This document shows, piece by piece, positions 7,812-16,125 of a stretch of DNA of 36,009 bases. The stretch covers positions 1 to 36,009 of the forward strand of contig NZ_SMKG01000037.1 of assembly GCF_004348525.1 (NCBI RefSeq). Direction: 5' to 3'. The translations under genes were made by a program, and so were the position numbers. This DNA comes from Micromonospora sp. 15K316. GTDB taxonomy: Bacteria > Actinomycetota > Actinomycetes > Mycobacteriales > Micromonosporaceae. Position 1 is the first letter of the stretch, and each line of letters starts with the position of its first letter. The notes under the pieces are model-generated. The model was given only the letters and a program-made list of their open reading frames with translations. It searched no databases and had not been told where the DNA came from.

Positions 7812-9028
7812 CCCTGCTTGACCTTCCCGCTACCGATCTCGCGGTCCCACCTGTCGAACGCCGCCACCAGCGCCTTCGCGTCCAGCGGCACCTCGGTCGG
7901 GTTGTTCGCGATCAGCGAGTCGTACTCCGGTCGGCCGAAGTCCCGGATGGCGTCCTGACTCTTCTGCGGCGCGTCCGACAGCTGCACACCCTGCACCGCC
8001 GGGCCCGGGTAGAAGTAGCCCTCGTCGTAGGCCTTCGCCTGCTGCTGCGGAGTGAGCATGAACGCCAACAGGGCCAGCACCGCGGCCTGGGTGTCCGTCG
8101 ACGCCCCCTTCGGGATCACCGCGTAGTGCGCGTCGGTCACCCAGTGGAACCCCTGCAGCGAGGTGACCTTGGCCTCCTTCGGCACCGTGCCGAGCACCCG
8201 GGGGTTGATGTCCCAGCCGGTCGTCGACGCGATCACGTGCACCGAGCCGTTCGCCAGGTTCTTCATCGTCTCGGTGGTGCCGGACGGGTAGTAGTCGACG
8301 TGCTGGTTGAGTTCCTTGAGGTAGGCCCAGGTCTTGTCCCACCCGTTCACCGGGTCCTTCGGGTCCTTGTCGCCGAGGATGTAGGGCAGCCCCATCAGGA
8401 ACGTCCGCCCGGGACCGGAGTTCGACGGGCGGGCGTACTGGACCTTGCCGGGGTGGGCCTTGGCGTACGCGAGGAGCTGCTCCGCGCTGGTCGGCGGCGT
8501 CGCCACGGTCCCCGGCAGGTACTCCAGCAGCGGACCGGACGGGTAGTAGGTGACGGTCACGCCCGCGTTGCCGGCGAGCTTCTGCATGGCGGCGGCCGGC
8601 GCGAGATAGTTGTTCATGCCGGTCAGCCGGCTCTCGAACTTCGGCAGGACGTCGAGCCACAAGCCCTGGTCGATGCCGGCCGCGAGACCGTCGACGCCGG
8701 TGAGCACCAGGCCGATGTCCACCCGGTCGGCGTTCTGCTGCGCCTTGATCTTGCCGACCAGCTCCGGGGCGGGCGACTTGGAGTAGGTCACCCGGGAGAT
8801 GACGTCCGGGTTCTTCTCGACGAACTCGTCGATCATTCCCTGGGTCAGCTGCAGGTTGCCCGCGACGTCGAGGATGTTCAGCGCCACGGCCTTGCTCGGC
8901 TTGTCGGGAACCTCGCCGTCACTGTCGCCGCCGGAGCCACCGGAGGTGTCCGGGGCGCCGCAGGCGGCGGTAACGGGCAGCAGGGACGATGCTGCGGCGA
9001 TCAGGGCGCTCCGCCGGGTGATACCCAT
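7808..9028 (-). CDS. Extracellular solute-binding lipoprotein (family 1)
   Basis: Substrate-binding protein of the importer, 406 aa, anchored outside the membrane. The N-terminus has a short basic region (MGITRR), a hydrophobic stretch and a lipobox ending TAAC (Cys about residue 23), followed by a Gly/Ser/Asp-rich linker. The body (LQLTQGMIDEFVEKNPD, WDKTWAYLKELNQ, GWDINPRVLG) is typical of family 1 binding proteins related to iron/polyamine and sugar types. The ATG at 9028 follows AGAGGGAAG. It lies 71 nt after lacI on the same strand. The ligand is inferred from the uronate genes and may be a hexuronate. Confidence 0.85.
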   Translation of the reverse strand: MGITRRSALIAAASSLLPVTAACGAPDTSGGSGGDSDGEVPDKPSKAVALNILDVAGNLQLTQGMIDEFVEKNPDVISRVTYSKSPAPELVGKIKAQQNADRVDIGLVLTGVDGLAAGIDQGLWLDVLPKFESRLTGMNNYLAPAAAMQKLAGNAGVTVTYYPSGPLLEYLPGTVATPPTSAEQLLAYAKAHPGKVQYARPSNSGPGRTFLMGLPYILGDKDPKDPVNGWDKTWAYLKELNQHVDYYPSGTTETMKNLANGSVHVIASTTGWDINPRVLGTVPKEAKVTSLQGFHWVTDAHYAVIPKGASTDTQAAVLALLAFMLTPQQQAKAYDEGYFYPGPAVQGVQLSDAPQKSQDAIRDFGRPEYDSLIANNPTEVPLDAKALVAAFDRWDREIGSGKVKQG

Positions 9029-9083
9029 GAAACTTCCCTCTCTCGGTGGTCAGTCACGGTGGTGGTGATGGGTGGGGCGCGTC

Positions 9084-9098
9084 CTTCCGGCCGGGAAG
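9084..9098. other. Small hairpin between lacI and the binding-protein gene
   Basis: CTTCC-GGCCG-GGAAG directly follows the lacI stop. A 5-bp stem is weak; it may mark a processing point or a partial terminator that sets the ratio of regulator to transporter. Confidence 0.25.
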
Positions 9099-9099
9099 T

Positions 9100-10089
9100 T
9101 CAGTCGGTCGGCGCGACCCCGGTCGAGCCGCGAACCAGCAGCTGGGTGGGTAGCTCCCGACGCGGCTTACGCACGCCGTCGGGCCGCTCCAGCAGCGACA
9201 ACAACAGGTCGACAGCAGCGCGGCCGGCCTGCTCCTTGGTGAGCGAAACGGTGGTGAGCGTGGGCGACGACATCGACGACATCTGGATGTCGTCGATGCC
9301 GATCACGCTGAGGTCCTGCGGTACGCGCAACCCGCGGTCCCGCAGCCGGCCGAGCAGGCCCAGCGCCATGACGTCGTTGTAGGCGATGACGGACGTGACA
9401 CCGGAGGCGACGATGAGGTCCGCCGCGGCGACCCCGCCCTCGAACTGGGGCGGGAAGTGACCGGCCACGTACAGGTCCATCCCGGCCGCGTCGGTCGCCG
9501 AACGCAACGCCCGGATCCGGTCCCGGTTGGACCAGGACGTACGCGGACCACCGACCCAGGCCACCCGGTGGTGGCCGAGCGCCGCCAGGTGCGCGACGGC
9601 CTGCCCGATCCCGTCCGAGTTGTCGAAGACGACGGACGGCACCCGCCCGAAGCGCCGGTTGACCATGACCAGGGTCGTGGTCGCGGCGAGCGTGAGGATG
9701 TCCTCCTCCCGCCCCCGGGGAGAGCAGAGGATGAGCCCGTCGACCTGCTTGGCGAGGACCCGCACCAGATCGCTCTCCGCGGCCGGGTCCTCGTCGGAGT
9801 CGGCCAGGAAGACGGCGTAGTCCGCCTCCCTGGCCCGGGCCTGCACGCCCTTCACCAGGCTGGGAAAGAACGGGTTGGCCAGGTCCGGCACGATCAACCC
9901 CAGGTTCCCGGTCTTACCGGTGATCAGACCCCGCGCCGCCCGGTTCGGTTCGTAACCCAGCCGCTGCGCCGCGCGCAGCACCCGCTCCCGGGTCACCGAG
10001 TTGACCAGCCCGGGCATCGACAACGCCCGGGACACCGTGGACGGTGAAACGCCGGCCTCCCGGGCCACCTCGCGGATCGTCGTGCGCAA
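9100..10089 (-). CDS. LacI-family transcriptional regulator
   Basis: DNA-binding repressor, 329 aa. The N-terminal helix-turn-helix is IREVAREAGVSPSTVSRAL with the hinge region around RVLRAAQRLGYEPN (about residues 36-50). The rest is a periplasmic-binding-protein-like effector domain (LGLIVPDLANPFFPSLVKGV, VIAYNDVMALGLL, VIGIDDI). The start is TTG at 10089 with a strong AGGAGGTGA site 5 nt upstream. It lies between the uptake/catabolic operon and divergent uxaC, facing the candidate operator at 10131-10144. It most likely represses both directions until a uronate or pathway intermediate binds; the effector is inferred. Confidence 0.93.
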   Translation of the reverse strand: MRTTIREVAREAGVSPSTVSRALSMPGLVNSVTRERVLRAAQRLGYEPNRAARGLITGKTGNLGLIVPDLANPFFPSLVKGVQARAREADYAVFLADSDEDPAAESDLVRVLAKQVDGLILCSPRGREEDILTLAATTTLVMVNRRFGRVPSVVFDNSDGIGQAVAHLAALGHHRVAWVGGPRTSWSNRDRIRALRSATDAAGMDLYVAGHFPPQFEGGVAAADLIVASGVTSVIAYNDVMALGLLGRLRDRGLRVPQDLSVIGIDDIQMSSMSSPTLTTVSLTKEQAGRAAVDLLLSLLERPDGVRKPRRELPTQLLVRGSTGVAPTD

Positions 10090-10127
10090 CGGTTCACCTC
10101 CTCAATCGGGAAACCGTCACGTCCGAA

Positions 10128-10156
10128 GTTTGAAACCGATTGCAGAACACTGTCAA
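10128..10156. promoter_or_regulatory. LacI-type operator and overlapping divergent promoters
   Basis: TGAAACCGATTGCA at 10131-10144 is a perfect match to the LacI-family consensus TGnAAnCGnTTnCA. On the minus strand a TTGACA (10156-10151) is followed after 17 nt by TCAAAC (10133-10128), a possible lacI promoter with the operator inside its spacer. On the plus strand TTGAAA (10130-10135) and AATACT 19 nt later could serve uxaC, with the operator over its -35. The operator is strong; the promoter hexamers are weaker. Confidence 0.7.
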
Positions 10157-10268
10157 TACTGCCGAGCATGAATGTTCCCTGGCTCCGCTGAACCCACCCT
10201 TGTGACCGAGACCCGTCGATGCAATCCTTTGCAGGGCCCGTTCCAACGACGCCGCAGAGGAGACGTTC

Positions 10269-11690
10269 GTGGCACAGCTGCGTCTGCATCCCGACCGCGC
10301 GCTACCGGCCGACACCGACATCCGCGCCGTGGCACGCCGCATCTACCACTCCACACGGGAACTGCCGCTGCTCTGCATGCACGGGCACGTGGACGCCGCC
10401 GTCCTCGCCGACGACCAACGCTTCTCCGACCCCGCTCACCTGCTGGTCGTGCCGGACCACTACGTGACCCGGATGCTCGTCTCGCAGGGCGTCACCCTCG
10501 ACCAGCTCGGCGTCCGCCGCCTCGACGGCACGGTGGCCGAAACCGATCCCCGCGCCATCTGGCGGCTCTTCTGCGCCCACTGGCACCTGTTCCGCGGCAC
10601 CCCCAGCCGCTACTGGCTGGAACACGAAATCGCCGAAGTGCTCAAACTCGACCTCACCCCCGGCCCCGACACCGCGGACGAGCTCTACGACCTCGTCGAC
10701 GCACGACTGGCCGAACCGGGCTTCCGGCCGCGTACCCTGCTCGACACCTTCAACATCGAGCTGATCGCCACCACCGACTCCGCGACCTCGCCCCTGCACG
10801 GCCACGCCCGACTCCGCGACGCGGGCCTCGGCGAACGGGTGGTGCCCACCTTCCGCCCGGACGCCCTCACCCACGTCGGCCACCCCGGCTGGACCCGCCA
10901 CCTCGAACAGCTCCAAGAGCTCACCGGCGAGGACACCGGCGACTACGACGGCTACCTCGCCGCCCTACGCGCGCGGCGCGCCGCGTTCGTCGCCGCCGGC
11001 GCCCGAGCCACCGACCACGGCCACCTCACCGCCGCCGCCGAGCCGCTCGGCCCCGCCGAAGCCCGACGGATCTACACCGAGGCGCGCCACGGCACGGCCG
11101 GCCCCGACGCGACGGAGGCGTTCGCCGGCCACATGCTCTACGAGATGGCCCGGATGTCCTGCGACGACGGCCTCGTCATGCAGATCCACCCCGGCGTGCT
11201 CCGCGACCACGATCCCGAAATCCACCGCGAATTCGGCTCCGACCTCGGTTTCGACATCCCCATCACGGCCGAGTTCACCCGCTCGCTCCGGCCGATGCTC
11301 AACGCCTTCGGCCGCGACCCCCGATTCCGGGTGGTGCTCTTCACCGTCGACGAGACGGTCTACTCCCGAGAGCTCGCCCCGCTCGCCGGCGTCTACCCCG
11401 CCGTACGCCTCGGTGCCCCGTGGTGGTTCCTGGACAGCCCCGACGGGATGCGCCGCTTCCGCGAACTGGTCACGGAAACGGCGGGCTTCTACAACACCAG
11501 CGGCTTCGTCGACGACACCCGGGCGTTCCTGTCCATCCCGGCCCGGCACGATCTCGCCCGACGCATCGACGCCGGCTACCTGGCCCGCCTCGTCCTCGAA
11601 CACCGGTTGACCGAGGACGAGGCGATCGAGACGGCAACCGACCTGGCCTACCGCCTTCCCCGGGAGGCCTACGCCCGGCGGACCCAGTGA
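10269..11690 (+). CDS. uxaC: Glucuronate/galacturonate isomerase
   Basis: Uronate isomerase, 473 aa, the usual length. It interconverts D-glucuronate with fructuronate and D-galacturonate with tagaturonate in the cytoplasm. It is an amidohydrolase-fold enzyme: the metal-site motif MHGHVD lies near residue 38, with further family blocks FDIPITAEFTRSLRPMLNAFG, DETVYSRELAPLAG and LGAPWWFLDS. The GTG at 10269 has GAGGAGA about 6 nt upstream. It is transcribed divergently from lacI under the shared operator. It feeds the reductase and altronate dehydratase encoded leftward. A much longer open frame overlapping it in another phase is a GC-composition shadow. Confidence 0.95.
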   Translation: MAQLRLHPDRALPADTDIRAVARRIYHSTRELPLLCMHGHVDAAVLADDQRFSDPAHLLVVPDHYVTRMLVSQGVTLDQLGVRRLDGTVAETDPRAIWRLFCAHWHLFRGTPSRYWLEHEIAEVLKLDLTPGPDTADELYDLVDARLAEPGFRPRTLLDTFNIELIATTDSATSPLHGHARLRDAGLGERVVPTFRPDALTHVGHPGWTRHLEQLQELTGEDTGDYDGYLAALRARRAAFVAAGARATDHGHLTAAAEPLGPAEARRIYTEARHGTAGPDATEAFAGHMLYEMARMSCDDGLVMQIHPGVLRDHDPEIHREFGSDLGFDIPITAEFTRSLRPMLNAFGRDPRFRVVLFTVDETVYSRELAPLAGVYPAVRLGAPWWFLDSPDGMRRFRELVTETAGFYNTSGFVDDTRAFLSIPARHDLARRIDAGYLARLVLEHRLTEDEAIETATDLAYRLPREAYARRTQ

Positions 11691-11865
11691 GGACGCCCGG
11701 ATCGGTGCCGGGAGTGGAAGACGGGACGCGGTCGTGTACCTCGTGACGGTCGGATCCGGTGAGGGTCGAGGAAGGCGCCGAGGGGCGACAAGAACGACGA
11801 TCGTCATTACGCTCGGCTAGGCGACCAGGCGGGCCTCGCCTGGAACTGATGTCAGGGGAGCAGGG

Positions 11866-13695
11866 ATGAACCGTGGCAGGAAGGCATCGGCCGTCGCGGC
11901 GGCCGGTGCATTGGCCATCGTCACGATCTTGACCGCGGGCGGGTCGCCCGCGGCCGCACGGACAGCCGCGACAGCGACTGCGGCAGCCGGCGACGCGATC
12001 ATCCATGACGAGAATCCACGGGTGCCCGAAGGGGCGGCGTGGACGGAGGCGTACTTCCCGTCCTCCGACGGCAGCGGCGTCGAGCTGCACGCCGACGTGC
12101 TGCGCCCCGCGCACCTGCCGGCACACGCGAAGACGCCGGTGATCCTCTCCGTAGGCCCGTACTTCGCCCACGCCGGGCAGACCGGCCCCGAGGGCTGGGA
12201 CCAGGTCGGACCGTCGGCGCGTTTCCAGGACCTCGTCGACGGCGCCGACCTGATGGCGCGCGGCTACACCTTCGTGATGGTGGACCTGCGTGGCTTCGGC
12301 GGCAGCACCGGGTGCCTGGACTGGGCCGGCCCGGGCGAACAGGCCGACGTCCGCGCGGCCATCCAGTGGTCGGCCAGCCAGCCGTGGTCCAACGGCAAGG
12401 TCGGGATGTACGGCAAGTCCTACGACGCCGTCACCGGGCTGGTGGGCAACAACCTCAAGATGCACGCTTTGAAGGCGGTCGTCGCCCAGGAGCCCCTCTG
12501 GGACATGTACAACTACCTGTTCAGCAACAAGATGCCCCGCCCCAACGTCACGGGCACGCCGGCGGCGTACAACTCGATCGCGGTCATGCCTGCGATGGCC
12601 GACGACAGCGACCGGTACAAGGCGAACGCGGCCTACGAGGCGAGCCATCCGGAGTGCCTGAGCGACAACATGACCAACAACAACAACCCCGACGCCGATT
12701 CGGCGTACTGGAGGGCCAGGAACCTGGCCAAGGACGCCGCCGGGACCCGCACCCCGTTGTTCGTGACCCAGGGCTTCATCGAGTCCAACACCAAACCTGA
12801 GGACATGGACGAGTACCTGGCCAACCACCGCGGCCCGGAGCGCGCTTGGCTGGGCCAGTGGGACCACGTGCGGGGCAACGACACCGACGGCGACGGCCGG
12901 TTGCAGATGGGCCGTGCCGGTTGGTTCGACGAGGTGATGCGCTTCTATGACCAGTACCTCCGCGGCACGCGCCCGACGGTGACCGATCCGGCGTACGCCA
13001 TCGAGGACAGCCTCGGCCACTGGCGCGCGCAGAAGACCTGGCCGGTGATCGGAACGTCGTACGACGCGCGGCTCGCCACCGGCCGGTACCTCGACAACGG
13101 CGGCGTCCCGGCGACGGCCGCCGAGTCCCGCGCGATGGACCAGGGCCGCTGGGACATGGAGCGGGCACCGCGCCTCGAGGTGCTGTCCCGGGCCGAGAAG
13201 ACCGCCGCCGCGCAGGGCGACGCCTCGGCCTCCAGCTACTGGACCTGGTCCACGCCCACCTCCCAGGCGCTGCGGATCACCGGTACGCCGAGGATCACGC
13301 TCCGCGCGAGCACCAGCGGAAACGTGATGGTGCGCCTGTGGGACGTCGCTCCCGACGGCACGGCGACCATGTTCGACGAGAACGTCGCGCTGATCGAGCG
13401 CGGCGGACGGATCTCCTTCGACCTGAAGTCGACCGACTGGACCGTCAAGCGCGGGCACCAGCTCGGGGTCCAGATCGGCACCATCGACTCCAACAGGTGG
13501 CGGGACGTCCCCTCGGGCCACACCATCAAGGTCTCCGACGCCCGGCTCAGCTTGGACGTGCAGAACCCGCGCTACGACGTGCCGACCCAGGGTGACCGCT
13601 CGCCGTACCTGGACTCGTACCTGACGGCGAACACCACCACGCTCAGCGACATCGGTCGCGGCACGTTCCCGCTGCGGCTCTCCCGGAACGGCTGA
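11866..13695 (+). CDS. Secreted X-Pro dipeptidyl-peptidase/CocE-type hydrolase (S15-like)
   Basis: Exported alpha/beta hydrolase, 609 aa. The N-terminal 41 residues form a signal peptide (basic MNRGRK, hydrophobic core, Ala-rich end). The catalytic domain has GFGGSTG (oxyanion region) and the nucleophile elbow GMYGKSYDA with Ser185. A later H334 in GQWDHVRGND fits the catalytic His. Where the acid is expected (TQGFIESNTKP, near 301-311) there is Glu306, not Asp. The last ~200 residues (WTWSTPTSQALRITGTPRIT and onward) form the jelly-roll domain of S15/CocE proteins. The ATG has AGGGGAGCAGGG upstream. The substrate could be a proline peptide or another ester or amide; no link to neighbouring genes is visible. 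Confidence 0.85.
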   Translation: MNRGRKASAVAAAGALAIVTILTAGGSPAAARTAATATAAAGDAIIHDENPRVPEGAAWTEAYFPSSDGSGVELHADVLRPAHLPAHAKTPVILSVGPYFAHAGQTGPEGWDQVGPSARFQDLVDGADLMARGYTFVMVDLRGFGGSTGCLDWAGPGEQADVRAAIQWSASQPWSNGKVGMYGKSYDAVTGLVGNNLKMHALKAVVAQEPLWDMYNYLFSNKMPRPNVTGTPAAYNSIAVMPAMADDSDRYKANAAYEASHPECLSDNMTNNNNPDADSAYWRARNLAKDAAGTRTPLFVTQGFIESNTKPEDMDEYLANHRGPERAWLGQWDHVRGNDTDGDGRLQMGRAGWFDEVMRFYDQYLRGTRPTVTDPAYAIEDSLGHWRAQKTWPVIGTSYDARLATGRYLDNGGVPATAAESRAMDQGRWDMERAPRLEVLSRAEKTAAAQGDASASSYWTWSTPTSQALRITGTPRITLRASTSGNVMVRLWDVAPDGTATMFDENVALIERGGRISFDLKSTDWTVKRGHQLGVQIGTIDSNRWRDVPSGHTIKVSDARLSLDVQNPRYDVPTQGDRSPYLDSYLTANTTTLSDIGRGTFPLRLSRNG

Positions 13696-13706
13696 CCGTT
13701 ACAGCT

Positions 13707-13738
13707 GCCCGGTGCCCGCCGCCTGGCGGGTGCCGGGC
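13707..13738. terminator. GC-rich terminator after the S15-like gene
   Basis: Two 14-nt arms, GCCCGGTGCCCGCC (13707-13720) and GGCGGGTGCCGGGC (13725-13738), flank a GCCT tetraloop; the only imperfection is a tandem T-G wobble. It begins 12 nt after the stop codon. Confidence 0.75.
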
Positions 13739-14046
13739 GGCCCGTTCCGGCCGTGCGCGCGGAGCGTGCGGCTCCGTCGCTGACCTGCCGCCGGTAGAAC
13801 AGCCGACACTCTGTGCGGCGGGGCTCGCGACGGTCCGGTGAGCCGAGTAAACCCCTCATGAGCCTCTTGCCGCCCTCAGGCGACGCCCGGGCTGCGCAGG
13901 CCAAATGACAGCCACACGACCAGCGTGGGCAGCCGAATTGAGAGCGACAGCCCGGGCGCCTCGACCGAGGCCTGGCCGGGCCACTGTCGCAGGTCAATGA
14001 AACACGTAGCCGAATTCAGGCGTCCGGAAGGTGGGGGAAGCTCCGC
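13739..14046. other. Intergenic region between convergent genes
   Basis: This 308-base stretch separates the S15-like gene from the MFS gene, which converge on it. Open frames here run through in phases set by GC content and have no ribosome-binding site. Nothing beyond the terminator to its left was seen. Confidence 0.5.
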
Positions 14047-15282
14047 TCAAGCCCTGCTGGCGGCTTGTTCGGTCTTTGTTCCGACGGTGTCGTTAGGGCA
14101 TGGGCCGTGGTTGGCTGACGTCATTCGGTTCGTCATGGCGAGGAGGAGGGCGGCTGCCGCCAGCACGGGCGGCAGCATGAACGGGGCACGGGGTCCGGCT
14201 TGCTCCACGAGGAGGCCGGCGAGTGCCTGGCCGGCAGCTGTGCCGACGGGTCCGGCGGCGCAGACGATGGTCATGGTGATCGCGGCTCGGGTGGGCGCCA
14301 GCTGCTCGGTGATGGCGTAAATGGTGATCATATAAGGCGCGATAGCGATTCCCGCTACCAGGACGACGGCCGCGAGTGGCGGCCGTGTCCCGCTGGCGGG
14401 TAATAGGATCATGGCGATGAGAAGCCCGAGAGCGAAGAGGCGGTAGCGGGTCCGCAGGGGCATGCGGGATGGGATCCAGGCGTAGGCGATGCTGGCGATG
14501 GCACTGCCAGCACCAAGCGCGGCGTACAGCAATCCGCCGACGGAGGCGTTGTCCACTGCGGTGGCGTGTGCTGTCACTCCCACCTGAACGGTACCGAAAA
14601 TGGCGCCCATAACCGCCATGGCGGCACACATCGCTGCCAGTCCCGCCCTGGGCAGCGGCGACGTCGCTGATCGCGATGGCATCCGCTCGGGTGCGGTCGT
14701 GTATAGCAACGCCACCGGAGCCGCCGCCGCGAGGAGAAGCACGATGCACGCCGTGAGCGGCGCGCCTGCTGGGACGGGGGCCCAGGTTGCGGCGAGGAGT
14801 CCAACCACAGCGGGACCGGCGATAAAACTCGCCTCGTCCGCAGCAGCTTCGTACGACAACGCGGTGGTCATCAGACCTGGCTGTTCAGGCCGCGACTGCG
14901 CCAGATAAGACCAGTGAACGCGGATCAGGGGGCCTACCTGCGGTTGAGTCGCGCCGACGAGGACAGCGGCGGCGAAAAGCGTCGGACGATCAGCGAAGGT
15001 GGCGGCAAGGAGACCGGCCAGAGCGACGGCGTTCGCAACGGCCATGAAGACGCCAAGCTGACGGATGCCGGTGCGGTCGGCCAGCCGCCCGACGATGACG
15101 CCTCCCGCACCGATGGCGAGGCTCTGAGCTGCGGCGGCCGCGCCGGCGAAGGCATAGCTGCCCGTGGCATGTTGCAGCAGCAACAGCGTGCCGAGGGGCG
15201 TCATTGCATACGGCAGGCGCGCGAGAAATCCGAGGGGGAAGACCACCGAACGGGTCGTACGGGCGAGCTCTCGGTATGACAA
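14047..15282 (-). CDS. MFS transporter, 411 aa
   Basis: Major facilitator efflux-type protein with about twelve hydrophobic segments and the short GRLADRTGIRQLG loop after the second or third segment, as in MFS motif A. The start is placed at TTG 15282, which has GAGGAGA about 7 nt upstream and begins LSYRELARTTRSVVFPLGF. The frame stays open to 15462, but that extension crosses a good promoter and has no membrane character. There is a long C-terminal tail after the last segment (TSANHGPCPNDTVGTK). The substrate is unknown; the Tyr/Arg start and Ala-rich segments recall actinobacterial putative drug exporters. It has its own promoter at 15356-15384. Confidence 0.85.
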   Translation of the reverse strand: MSYRELARTTRSVVFPLGFLARLPYAMTPLGTLLLLQHATGSYAFAGAAAAAQSLAIGAGGVIVGRLADRTGIRQLGVFMAVANAVALAGLLAATFADRPTLFAAAVLVGATQPQVGPLIRVHWSYLAQSRPEQPGLMTTALSYEAAADEASFIAGPAVVGLLAATWAPVPAGAPLTACIVLLLAAAAPVALLYTTAPERMPSRSATSPLPRAGLAAMCAAMAVMGAIFGTVQVGVTAHATAVDNASVGGLLYAALGAGSAIASIAYAWIPSRMPLRTRYRLFALGLLIAMILLPASGTRPPLAAVVLVAGIAIAPYMITIYAITEQLAPTRAAITMTIVCAAGPVGTAAGQALAGLLVEQAGPRAPFMLPPVLAAAALLLAMTNRMTSANHGPCPNDTVGTKTEQAASRA

Positions 15283-15355
15283 GGCGTTCTCCTCGCATGA
15301 CGAAGAGACGCGCCTACCCAGCCACCGGACGCGCACAAATCCCGATTCTGTTCGC

Positions 15356-15384
15356 AGATTAACAGCGCCGATGTCATCGATCAA
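15356..15384 (-). promoter_or_regulatory. Candidate promoter for the MFS gene
   Basis: On the minus strand, TTGATC (15384-15379) and TAATCT (15361-15356) are separated by exactly 17 nt. This is a good vegetative-type promoter, ending about 75 nt before the TTG start, and supports the short form of the MFS protein. Confidence 0.6.
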
Positions 15385-15451
15385 GGCTGGCCTGCGTTGG
15401 TGAAGTGCGCACGAAGCTGCCCGACTCGTACAGGATCTCCCGTGGCAGGGT

Positions 15452-15538
15452 CGGAAGTTCACTGAGTCGATCCCTCGGCGCCTACCACTCCTTGGTCGCT
15501 ACCAGCAGAGACAGGTGCTCTTGAGGGTGGAACTTCCG
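15452..15538. repeat. Spaced 9-bp inverted repeat
   Basis: CGGAAGTTC (15452-15460) and GAACTTCCG (15530-15538) are perfect inverted arms 69 nt apart, in the gap between the MFS gene and the scar zone. They could be a regulator site pair or traces of a former element end. No further support was seen. Confidence 0.3.
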
Positions 15539-15656
15539 CTATGCACTTCCGCATCACGCCTGACGGGGTTCCTTCGACAGCGATCACTTGTTACGTTCGG
15601 TGCATCGTTGAACACGGGAGATTGGTCGACGATGACAAGGGACTAAGGAGGCAACA

Positions 15657-15752
15657 GTGCGCTCCTCCGCCGCGCCGACTGATCGCCGACGCCATCAGCC
15701 TTTTTGGATGGACTATTTGTTGGCGCGCTCCCAACGCGGCCAAACGTACTAA
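15657..15752 (+). CDS. 31-codon ORF with a strong ribosome-binding site
   Basis: A GTG at 15657 follows AAGGAGG at a spacing of 6 nt, one of the best ribosome-binding sites in the window, and opens a 31-codon ORF ending TAA. The peptide starts basic (MRSSAAPTDRRRHQ) and ends PFWMDYLLARSQRGQTY. It has no close neighbour and sits beside an IS5-type remnant, so it may be the surviving start of a gene cut by that insertion. A regulatory or precursor peptide is also possible. No modifying enzyme is nearby. Confidence 0.4.
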   Translation: MRSSAAPTDRRRHQPFWMDYLLARSQRGQTY

Positions 15753-15828
15753 TCACAGGACATCGGTGCACCACCTTCCATTGGCGCGGAGTCGCGCAGC
15801 TTTGCGTCCTTTCCACTAATGGCAGCGG

Positions 15829-15993
15829 CGCGGCAACCAGCAACACCCGATCGGCGAGGTCAAGCGACCACTGCCGGCCCGGCCGGCCATCAGCGATCGC
15901 GTCCCCGCCCCGCTCGGCGACCAGCCGGACCAACCTGCGGAACTGGGCGGGCTGCAGCCCGGTGAACGGAGAGACCCACTCCGAGCGAGCCAA
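15829..15993 (-). pseudogene. IS5-type transposase remnant (N-terminal 55 codons)
   Basis: From a TTG at 15993 with CAGGTGA upstream, the first 55 codons (MARSEWVSPFTGLQPAQF ... LADRVLLVAA) match what I recall of the N-terminal HTH-containing region of Streptomyces-type IS5-family DDE transposases. Such proteins then continue with YWRTNLT; here the sequence diverges to unrelated residues and no DDE catalytic part follows. This is the stub of a deleted insertion sequence. Confidence 0.7.
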
Positions 15994-16125
15994 CGGTGAT
16001 CACCTGCACCCGGTGTGATCCACCATGGACCATCACCGAGTTACGAGGCATTCCTTGAGAAGGGACGGCTACAGGTAGCTTCGCCGGGCAGCGGATCAGC
16101 CACGGCTGTCTACTATCCTGCGGTC

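Noticed and set aside
10172..11746. 524-codon frame overlapping uxaC
   Set aside because: Arg/Pro-rich shadow of the uxaC gene in another phase with no domain features.
11470..13521. 683-codon minus-strand frame under the S15-like gene
   Set aside because: Composition shadow; the plus-strand gene has signal peptide, catalytic motifs and ribosome-binding site.
13572..13997. 141-codon minus-strand gene after the S15-like gene
   Set aside because: It covers the S15 gene end and the terminator hairpin, lacks a ribosome-binding site and has low-complexity Arg/Pro content.
15541..15760. Ribosomally made peptide natural-product cluster around the MFS gene and 31-codon ORF
   Set aside because: No modifying enzyme, protease or maturase gene is present nearby; the aromatic tail alone is not enough.
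15541..15819. 92-codon gene in the scar zone
   Set aside because: No ribosome-binding site and it runs through the better supported 31-codon ORF in another frame; the protein text is not coherent.
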